Shown piece after piece: positions 4,937 to 10,687 of a stretch of 10,687 nucleotides of DNA (the first letter of the stretch is position 1; every line of letters starts with the position of its first letter). The stretch comes from Gallionella sp. UBA4737. GTDB lineage: Bacteria; Pseudomonadota; Gammaproteobacteria; Burkholderiales; Gallionellaceae. The position numbers and the translations under genes are program-made. Location: contig DHIV01000134.1 of assembly GCA_002403995.1 (NCBI GenBank), positions 1 to 10,687 on the forward strand, in the 5' to 3' direction. Under the pieces are notes generated by a model. That model saw only the letters and a list, made by a program, of their open reading frames with translations, was not told the origin of the DNA and did no database searches.

Positions 4937-7504
4937 ATGAACCTTATTCGCCTCTCCCTCAATCTGCTCCGCCGCGACTGGCGCGCCGGGGAATGGCGCG
5001 TGCTGCTCATCGCGCTGGTGCTGGCGGTGGGCAGCATCGCCACCGTGGGACTGTTCGCCGACCGGGTGCGGCTGGCGCTGCAACAGGAGGCGACCAGCCT
5101 GATCGGTGCGGATTTGCGCATCTCCTCGACGCGGCCATTGCCGAAAGAATATCGCGATGCCGCGCTACAGCGCGGGCTGCGCGTGATCGGGTCGGATGCC
5201 TTTCCCAGCATGGTGGCGGGCAAGAATGAGAATCTGCTGGCAGACATCATGTCGGTAGAGCAAGGGTATCCGTTGCGCGGGAAGATCATCATCGACGATG
5301 GCGCGCAGCATGTTATCAAAAACGAAAACAGTATGATCCCCGCGCGCGGCACGTTGTGGGCGGATGAGCGCCTGATGCAGCGGCTGGGTTTGCAACTGGG
5401 CGACGAAGTTGGAGTGGGTGAGCTACATTTGAAAGTGGCGGCGCGGGTGGTGCGTTTCGTGGATCAGTCGGTCGGGTTCGCCAGTTTTGCACCGCGCGTG
5501 ATCCTGAATGCGGAAGATTTGCCCAGCAGCGGATTGGTGCAGGAAGGCAGCCGTATCGGCTACCGCTTGATGGTCGCGGGCGAGGCGAAGCAGGTCGCTG
5601 ATCTTCGCACATGGCTGCAAAGCCGGCTGACCGTGGGCCAGAAGCTGGAAGATGTGCGCGATGCGCGTCCTGAGATACGCACTGCGCTGGAACGCGCCGA
5701 ACATTTTCTTGGACTGGCCGCACTCACCGCCGTGGTGCTGGCGGGCGTGGCGCTCGCGCTGGCGTCGCGGCATTTCATTTCGCGCCACCTGGATGCCTGC
5801 GCGATGATGCGCTGTCTGGGCGCGAACCAGGAGCAGGTGCTGCGCATCTTTCTTTACCAGTTCCTGCTGCTCGGTTTCTGCGCGGTGCTGCTCGGCGAAT
5901 TGCTCGGCTATCTGTCGCAGGCGGTGCTGGTGGAGTCCATCGCCTCGATGCGCGCTGCGGGTTTGCCGCCGCCCGGCTGGACGCCGATGTGGCAGGCCGC
6001 CGCGAGCGGCATGGCGCTGTTGCTGGGCTTCGCGTTCCTGCCGCTGTGGCAATTGAAAAGCGTCTCGCCGTTGCGCGTGATCCGCCGCGAACTGGGTGCG
6101 CCGCAAACGGGCACCGGATTGTTGTATGCCTCCGGCGGTGCGGTTCTGTGCGCGCTGTTCCTGTGGCAGGCGGGTTCGCTCAAGCTGGGGCTGACGGTGC
6201 TGGGTGGATTGGCGGCGGGCCTGCTGGTGTTCGGATTGCTGGCGTGGATCATCGTGCGCGCGCTGGCGAGATTGGGCAATCATGCGTTCTCCAACCTCGC
6301 GCGGCACAGTCGCAGCAACGCGGTGCAGATCGTCGCGCTCAGCCTGGGCGGCATGGCCTTGCTGCTGCTCACCTTCGTGCGCGCCGACCTGATGGACAGC
6401 TGGCGTTCGCGCCTGCCGCCGGATGCGCCCAACCGTTTCATCGTCAACATCCAGCCCGACCAGCGCGCGGCGGTGCTGGATTTCTTCGCGAAGCAAAAAT
6501 TATCGCCGCCGGAATTATTCCCGATGGTGCGCGGGCGGCTGGTCGCGATCAACCAGCGCGCGATCAGCGGCGACGATTACCCCGATCCGCGCGCGCGGGG
6601 GCTGGTGGAGCGCGAGACCAATCTGTCCTGGCTGGATCATTTGCCTGAAGGTAATCAACTGGTGCAGGGGAAGTGGTTCGACAAAGGACTGATAACCAGC
6701 GACTTGGCTGACGTTGTTGGGCAGCCTAGTCGAATGGCTAGTAGTTCCATCAGGACTCAGGACTTGGGACTGAAAGGGGACTCGGGACTGAAAAGCGAGG
6801 GGCAGTTGTCAGTGGAAGAGGGCATCGCCAACACGTTGGGCATACACATGGGCGACACGCTGACCTACGATGTGGCGGGCAACCGGTTCAGTGCGAAGGT
6901 GATGAACCTGCGCAAGGTGGAATGGGATTCGATGCAGGTGAATTTTTTCGTGATCGCCGCGCCGGGTTTGCTGGAAGACTTTCCGGCCAGCTACATCACC
7001 AGCTTCCATCTGCCGCCGGACCGGGCGCAGGCTGCGAATGCGCTGATCAAGTTGTTCCCCAACCTGCTGCTGATCGATGTCGAGGCGATGATAGAGCAGG
7101 TGCGCCACATCATGGACCAGATCTCGCAAACCATGAGCGCGGTGTTCATGTTCACGCTGCTGAGCGGGGTGGCCGTGCTGTATGCGGCGCTGCTGGCGAC
7201 GCAGGACGAGCGTATTCATGAAGCGGCGATCCTGCGCACGCTGGGGGCGGATAGCCGCTATCTGCGGCGGCTGCACCTGAGCGAGTTCGCGGTGCTGGGA
7301 TTGTTGAGCGGAATGTTTGCGGCCGGGGGAGCGACGTTGCTGGGCTGGGTGCTGGCGTTCAAGGTGCTGGATATCCCTTATCAGGCCGGCATCTCGATCT
7401 GGCTAACCGGCGGGCTGGGCGGGATGTCGGTGGTGATGCTGGCCGGGTGGTTGAACACGCGTCAACTGACTATGCTGCCGCCATTGGCGATACTGCGCGA
7501 ATAA
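4937..7504 (+). CDS. YbbP-type ABC transporter permease (FtsX/MacB-like, 855 aa)
   Basis: This large inner-membrane protein has about ten predicted transmembrane helices: 23-43, then 257-277, 305-333, 354-374, 395-413, 418-441, 465-482, 733-755, 783-808 and 820-838. Two large extracytoplasmic domains lie at about 45-250 and 485-730. Coupling-helix words MMRCLGANQEQV (290-301) and EAAILRTLGADSRY (762-775) are typical of FtsX-domain permeases, and the length is close to YbbP. YbbP-type proteins act with a YbbA ATPase in the mechanotransmission class of ABC systems; the substrate is not established. Here the nearby ATPase is a pseudogene, so any activity needs an ATPase from elsewhere. Residues about 584-623 look like an added segment. 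The ribosome-binding site is weak (GGATAG, about 10 bases upstream). No clear terminator follows. Confidence 0.9.
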   Translation: MNLIRLSLNLLRRDWRAGEWRVLLIALVLAVGSIATVGLFADRVRLALQQEATSLIGADLRISSTRPLPKEYRDAALQRGLRVIGSDAFPSMVAGKNENLLADIMSVEQGYPLRGKIIIDDGAQHVIKNENSMIPARGTLWADERLMQRLGLQLGDEVGVGELHLKVAARVVRFVDQSVGFASFAPRVILNAEDLPSSGLVQEGSRIGYRLMVAGEAKQVADLRTWLQSRLTVGQKLEDVRDARPEIRTALERAEHFLGLAALTAVVLAGVALALASRHFISRHLDACAMMRCLGANQEQVLRIFLYQFLLLGFCAVLLGELLGYLSQAVLVESIASMRAAGLPPPGWTPMWQAAASGMALLLGFAFLPLWQLKSVSPLRVIRRELGAPQTGTGLLYASGGAVLCALFLWQAGSLKLGLTVLGGLAAGLLVFGLLAWIIVRALARLGNHAFSNLARHSRSNAVQIVALSLGGMALLLLTFVRADLMDSWRSRLPPDAPNRFIVNIQPDQRAAVLDFFAKQKLSPPELFPMVRGRLVAINQRAISGDDYPDPRARGLVERETNLSWLDHLPEGNQLVQGKWFDKGLITSDLADVVGQPSRMASSSIRTQDLGLKGDSGLKSEGQLSVEEGIANTLGIHMGDTLTYDVAGNRFSAKVMNLRKVEWDSMQVNFFVIAAPGLLEDFPASYITSFHLPPDRAQAANALIKLFPNLLLIDVEAMIEQVRHIMDQISQTMSAVFMFTLLSGVAVLYAALLATQDERIHEAAILRTLGADSRYLRRLHLSEFAVLGLLSGMFAAGGATLLGWVLAFKVLDIPYQAGISIWLTGGLGGMSVVMLAGWLNTRQLTMLPPLAILRE
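6753..6789 (+). repeat. GGACT short repeat inside the permease gene
   Basis: GGACT occurs at 6753, 6760, 6767, 6778 and 6785 (spacings 7, 7, 11 and 7), and the unit GGACTyGGGACTGAAA appears twice. It encodes about residues 606-618 of the permease, inside a Ser/Gly-rich stretch (about 584-623) between WFDKG and LSVEEGIANTLG. Family members usually pass between those two motifs more directly. The composition looks like intergenic or slippage-derived DNA kept in frame. Confidence 0.65.
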
Positions 7505-7515
7505 TCGAGTTTTGG

Positions 7516-7545
7516 TTGAGCTAAGTGCCGCATTGGTGATAGAAT
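7516..7545 (+). promoter_or_regulatory. Candidate sigma-70 promoter for rpsB
   Basis: A -35-like TTGAGC (7516-7521) and a -10-like TAGAAT (7540-7545) are separated by 18 bases, with an extended -10 TG at 7537-7538. Transcription would start near 7551-7553, giving an rpsB leader of just over 100 bases. It lies directly after the permease stop, so rpsB is probably transcribed independently. Confidence 0.7.
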
Positions 7546-7552
7546 GCGCGCC

Positions 7553-7626
7553 GCTTCGGGATAGTCCGGAGCAAATTTCCCGTTCGCACAAGTTGGGGTG
7601 CTCGAAAGAGTAAAGCTAGCGAACGG
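7553..7626 (+). promoter_or_regulatory. Structured rpsB 5' leader, candidate S2 autoregulatory site
   Basis: Two helices can be drawn. The first pairs 7553-7560 (GCTTCGGG) with 7565-7572 (TCCGGAGC), allowing G-U pairs, around an ATAG loop. The second is a perfect 8-bp stem, CCGTTCGC (7580-7587) with GCGAACGG (7619-7626). It encloses smaller possible pairings GCAC/GTGC and CTC-GAAA-GAG. In gammaproteobacteria rpsB expression is repressed by its own product through a structured leader; a similar role here is inference. Confidence 0.55.
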
Positions 7627-7657
7627 CAGTCAATAACCCTTAACGATTGGAGTAATC

Positions 7658-8392
7658 ATGGCTGTAACTATGCGTCAAATGCTGGAAGCTGGTGTGCATT
7701 TCGGACACCAGACACGTTTCTGGAATCCCAAGATGGCACCGTTCATCTTCGGTCATCGCAACAAGATTCACATCATCAACCTTGAAAAGACCGTCTCGAT
7801 GTTCGCCGAGGCGGAAAACTTCGTGCGCAAACTGTCCGCAAAGAAGGGCTCTGTCCTGTTCGTCGCGACCAAGCGTCAGGCGCGTGACATTCTGCAGGAA
7901 GAAGCCGTGCGCGCGGATTCCCCGTTCGTGAACCACCGCTGGCTGGGTGGCATGCTGACCAACTACAAGACTGTGCAGGAATCCATCAAGCGTCTGCGCG
8001 AGCTGGAACAGATGACTGCCGATGGCGCGAATGAGAAGATATCCAAGAAAGAGGCGCTGATGATGAAGCGCGAATTGGAAAAACTGGATCGCAGCCTCGG
8101 TGGCATCAAGGATATGAAGGGCCTGCCGGATGCGCTGTTCGTGATCGACGTGGGTTACCAGAAGGGCGCCATCGTCGAGGCGCAGAAGCTGGGCATCCCG
8201 GTGATCGGTATCGTGGATACCAACAATTCGCCGCTGGGTGTGGATTACATCATCCCCGGCAACGACGACTCTACCCAGGCGATCCGTCTGTACGCTCGCG
8301 CAATCGCCGACGCGGTGCTGGAAGGCCGTGCGCAGGCGATGAATGAATTGGTCGAGCAGGTTGCCGAACAAGCAGCAGAACAAACAGCCTGA
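7658..8392 (+). CDS. rpsB: 30S ribosomal protein S2 (uS2)
   Basis: The 244-residue product is a full-length uS2. Recognised segments are MRQMLEAGVHFGHQTRFWNP at the N-terminus, MAPFIFGHRNKIHIINLEKT, FVATKRQARDILQEEA, VNHRWLGGMLTNYKT, the coiled-coil region at about 105-150, LPDALFVIDV, and GIPVIGIVDTNNSP followed by VDYIIPGNDDS. GGAG at 7649-7652 is well placed before the ATG at 7658. uS2 binds late in 30S assembly near uS1 on the back of the small subunit. Its own promoter and leader lie upstream and an intrinsic terminator follows. The usual downstream partner tsf (elongation factor Ts) is missing here and ilvD follows instead. Confidence 0.98.
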   Translation: MAVTMRQMLEAGVHFGHQTRFWNPKMAPFIFGHRNKIHIINLEKTVSMFAEAENFVRKLSAKKGSVLFVATKRQARDILQEEAVRADSPFVNHRWLGGMLTNYKTVQESIKRLRELEQMTADGANEKISKKEALMMKRELEKLDRSLGGIKDMKGLPDALFVIDVGYQKGAIVEAQKLGIPVIGIVDTNNSPLGVDYIIPGNDDSTQAIRLYARAIADAVLEGRAQAMNELVEQVAEQAAEQTA

Positions 8393-8413
8393 ACTCAAGC
8401 AAGGCGCAACAAA

Positions 8414-8434
8414 GGGGCGCGAGCCCCTTTTTTT
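8414..8434 (+). terminator. Intrinsic terminator after rpsB
   Basis: GGGGC (8414-8418) pairs with GCCCC (8423-8427) around a GCGA loop. The stem can be extended by AAA (8411-8413) with the first T residues of a 7-T run (8428-8434). It lies 21 bases after the rpsB stop and ends 16 bases before the ilvD start. Confidence 0.88.
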
Positions 8435-8450
8435 ATAAGCGACAAAAATT

Positions 8451-10160
8451 ATGTCTGACAACCGCAGAAGCAAGACCGTCACCCAGGGCGTGCAGCGCTC
8501 GCCCAATCGCGCGATGCTGCGCGCGGTGGGATTCGGCGACAAGGATTTCGACAAGCCCATCGTCGGCGTGGCGAACGCGCACAGCACCATCACGCCGTGC
8601 AATATGGGCATAGGTGCATTGGCCTTGCGCGCTGAAGCCGCGCTGAAAAAGGCCGGCGCGATGCCGCAGGTGTTCGGCACGATCACGATCTCGGACGGCA
8701 TCTCGATGGGCACCGAGGGGATGAAGTTCTCGCTGGTGTCGCGCGAGGTGATCGCCGATTCCATCGAGACTGTGTGCAACGGCCAGAGCATGGACGGTGT
8801 GCTCGTGATCGGCGGCTGTGACAAGAACATACCCGGCGCGTTGATCGCGATGGCGCGTTTGAATATTCCAGCTATTTTCGTGTACGGCGGAACCACCAAG
8901 CCCGGTCATTACAAGGGGCGCGACCTGACCATCGTGAGCTCCTTCGAGGCAGTGGGACAATATACCGCGCACAAGATAGACGATACAGAGTTGCTGGAGA
9001 TCGAGCGCCACGCTTGCCCCGGTGCGGGTTCATGCGGCGGTATGTACACCGCGAATACCATGTCCTCCAACGCCGAGGCGATGGGGCTGAGCCTGATGTA
9101 TTCATCCACGATGGCGGCGGAAGACCTGGAAAAAGCCGAGAGCACCGCAAAATCCGCCGAGGTGCTGGTGAACGCGATCAGGAAGCAGATCCTGCCGCGC
9201 CAGATATTGACGCGCAAGGCGTTCCAGAATGCGATCGCGGTGACCATGGCGGTGGGCGGTTCCACCAACGCGGTGTTGCACCTGATGGCCATCGCTCATG
9301 CCGCTCAAGTCACGCTCACGATCGACGATTTTGAAACCATACGCGCACGCGTGCCGGTGCTGTGCGATCTGAAGCCGTCCGGAAAATATGTCGCCACCGA
9401 TTTGCATAAAGCCGGCGGGATTCCGCAGGTGATGAAGATCTTGCTGGCGAACGGCGCGTTGCATGGCAATGAGCTGACCATCACCGGCCAGACCATTGCG
9501 GAAGTGTTGCAGGATGTGCCGGCGGAGCCGCGCAAGAATCAGGATGTGATCCGCCCGTGGAGCGATCCGATCTATGCGCAGGGACACCTCGCGATCCTGA
9601 AGGGCAATCTTGCGGAAGAAGGTGCGGTGGCGAAGATCACCGGCGTCAAGCTGGCCAAGATCACCGGACCGGCGCGCGTGTTCGACTCGGAAGAGGCATG
9701 CATGGAAGCCATCCTTGCGCGGAAGATAAAAGCGGGCGATGTGCTGATCATCCGCTATGAAGGCCCCAAGGGCGGCCCCGGCATGCGCGAGATGCTGTCC
9801 ACCACGGCGGCGCTGTACGGGCAGGGCGTCGAGAATATCGCGCTGGTCACGGACGGCCGCTTCAGCGGTGCGACCCGCGGTCTGTGCGTCGGTCATGTCG
9901 GCCCCGAAGCCGCCGACATGGGCCCCATCGGGCTCATCAAGGACGGCGACATCATCGTGATCGACGCCGACAAGGGCACCATGGATGTCGAACTGACGGA
10001 TGCCGAGCTGGAAGAGCGCAAGAAGTCCTTCAAGCCCAAGCCCGCCGGCTTCAGGACCGGCGCGCTGGCGCGCTATGCCAAGAATGTCGGCCCGGCCCGC
10101 GACGGCGCGCTCACCACGCCCGGCGCCGACCAGGAAGTGCGCTGCTACGCCGACATCTGA
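8451..10160 (+). CDS. ilvD: Dihydroxy-acid dehydratase (short type)
   Basis: The 569-residue product dehydrates 2,3-dihydroxy-isovalerate and 2,3-dihydroxy-3-methylvalerate to the 2-keto acids of valine/leucine and isoleucine synthesis in the cytoplasm. The three expected iron-sulfur ligand cysteines are visible: C50 in TITPCN, C123 in GGCDKN and C195 in CPGAGSCGGMYTANTMS. Other IlvD landmarks are FGTITISDGISMGTEGM (75-91), AVGGSTNAVLHL, the C-terminal RYEGPKGGPGMREML and LVTDGRFSGATRGLCVGHVGPEA. The length fits the roughly 560-residue class rather than the enteric class of about 615. No clear Shine-Dalgarno sequence or separate promoter is evident between the rpsB terminator and ATG 8451. 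The 3' end overlaps the convergent gene by 16 bases. Confidence 0.97.
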   Translation: MSDNRRSKTVTQGVQRSPNRAMLRAVGFGDKDFDKPIVGVANAHSTITPCNMGIGALALRAEAALKKAGAMPQVFGTITISDGISMGTEGMKFSLVSREVIADSIETVCNGQSMDGVLVIGGCDKNIPGALIAMARLNIPAIFVYGGTTKPGHYKGRDLTIVSSFEAVGQYTAHKIDDTELLEIERHACPGAGSCGGMYTANTMSSNAEAMGLSLMYSSTMAAEDLEKAESTAKSAEVLVNAIRKQILPRQILTRKAFQNAIAVTMAVGGSTNAVLHLMAIAHAAQVTLTIDDFETIRARVPVLCDLKPSGKYVATDLHKAGGIPQVMKILLANGALHGNELTITGQTIAEVLQDVPAEPRKNQDVIRPWSDPIYAQGHLAILKGNLAEEGAVAKITGVKLAKITGPARVFDSEEACMEAILARKIKAGDVLIIRYEGPKGGPGMREMLSTTAALYGQGVENIALVTDGRFSGATRGLCVGHVGPEAADMGPIGLIKDGDIIVIDADKGTMDVELTDAELEERKKSFKPKPAGFRTGALARYAKNVGPARDGALTTPGADQEVRCYADI

Positions 10161-10687
10161 CGGTTCGCCAAAAGTCGCTCGATGCGGCGGTCCGGCACCA
10201 GCCAGGCCGCCGCGACGGCGACATAGCAAAGCAGTGCCGCCCACGGCGCCACGAACGACAGGCCGATGCCGCAGAAATACAGGATCGGCGAAATCGTGCC
10301 CTTGAAGTCCCGGCCCACGGCGGCGCGCAGCGGCGATCCTTCGCCCTGGGCGCGGATGATCATGGATTGCATGATCCGCCAGGCGATTGCCGGCAGGAAC
10401 AGCGACACGCCGTAAAGCGCGGTGGGAACGGGCGCGAATTCGTGCTCGCCCATCCAGGCCGTGGCGAACGGCACCAGCGACAGCCAGAACAGCAGGCCGA
10501 AATTGGCCCACATCACCGCGCCATTGACCTTGGTCACGAGCTGGAAAAAGTGGTGATGATTGTTCCAGTAGATCGCCACATAGATGAAGCTGAGCGCATA
10601 GGTGAGGAAGACGGGCCACAATTCGCGCAAGGCCTCCAAGTCCACGCGTTCCGGCGCTTTCAGTTCCAGCACCATGATGGTGATGAT
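10145..10687 (-). CDS. TMEM175-family (DUF1211) membrane protein, N-terminus outside window
   Basis: The open frame on the minus strand runs from the right edge to TAG at 10147-10145, giving 180 visible residues. The visible start ITIMVLELKAPE matches the end of the first helix of TMEM175/DUF1211 proteins; in this family it is preceded by a short segment with the FSD motif, which must lie beyond the window. Further landmarks are a helix ending YWNNHHHFFQ, LLFWLSLVPFATAW, a TALYG helix and two more C-terminal spans. Bacterial members form tetrameric potassium-permeable channels; that function is known for the family and inferred here. An internal Met at position 10675 is not the true start. 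The gene converges on ilvD, overlapping by 16 bases. Confidence 0.85.
   Translation of the reverse strand: MITIMVLELKAPERVDLEALRELWPVFLTYALSFIYVAIYWNNHHHFFQLVTKVNGAVMWANFGLLFWLSLVPFATAWMGEHEFAPVPTALYGVSLFLPAIAWRIMQSMIIRAQGEGSPLRAAVGRDFKGTISPILYFCGIGLSFVAPWAALLCYVAVAAAWLVPDRRIERLLANRQMSA

Noticed and set aside
5423..6496. Open frame of 357 codons on the minus strand within the permease
   Set aside because: Its Gln/Arg/His-rich composition is a shadow of Leu/Ala-rich membrane coding on the other strand.
7640..8899. Open frame of 419 codons on the minus strand across rpsB and ilvD
   Set aside because: It covers two certain genes in antisense and crosses their terminator; the translation shows no family pattern.
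9102..10619. Long open frame of 505 codons on the minus strand
   Set aside because: It is antisense to ilvD and the TMEM175-type gene, His/Arg-rich in the way GC-rich shadow frames are, and has no recognisable domain.
1..10687. CRISPR array, tRNA, rRNA, toxin-antitoxin or known defence genes
   Set aside because: I looked for regularly spaced repeats, cloverleaf patterns and small paired genes. The only regular repeats are the REPs and the GGACT tract.

Overview
The window looks like a chromosomal segment of a betaproteobacterium. The GC-rich coding style, the short IlvD, the PilM/N/O/P-secretin block and the YbbA/YbbP-type transporter fit this, and Gallionellaceae or related Nitrosomonadales is my best guess. 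That assignment is inference from gene content, not from a search.

Positions 1-3095 hold the 3' part of an envelope-machine operon on the + strand: the C-terminus of a PilM-like actin-fold protein, then PilN-like, PilO-like and PilP-like inner-membrane/periplasmic proteins, then a short secretin. Consecutive genes overlap by 4-8 bases, so they are probably translationally coupled. Together they would form the alignment subcomplex and outer-membrane pore of a type IV pilus, MSHA-type pilus or type II secretion-like machine.

Positions 3096-4936 are a scrambled accessory zone. It contains a 10-bp-stem palindrome, a 5'-truncated and frameshifted YbbA/LolD-type ABC ATPase, a visibly AT-rich membrane-protein gene of unknown function, a decayed copy of the first codons of the downstream permease gene, and a REP-associated tyrosine transposase (RAYT) bounded by perfect 29-bp inverted REP repeats, with a third REP copy just outside.

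Positions 4937-7504 encode an apparently intact 855-residue YbbP-type FtsX/MacB-fold permease. Its expected partner ATPase is the pseudogene upstream. The permease also carries an atypical in-frame segment containing a GGACT repeat.

Positions 7505-10687 are housekeeping: a strong candidate promoter and a structured leader, rpsB (ribosomal protein uS2), an intrinsic terminator, ilvD (dihydroxy-acid dehydratase), and a convergent, window-truncated TMEM175-type membrane protein whose 3' end overlaps ilvD. tsf, the usual neighbour of rpsB, is absent from its expected position.

I see no CRISPR array, tRNA, rRNA or clear defence system. The most unusual part is the rearranged ybbA/ybbP locus with its RAYT/REP module and duplicated permease start.
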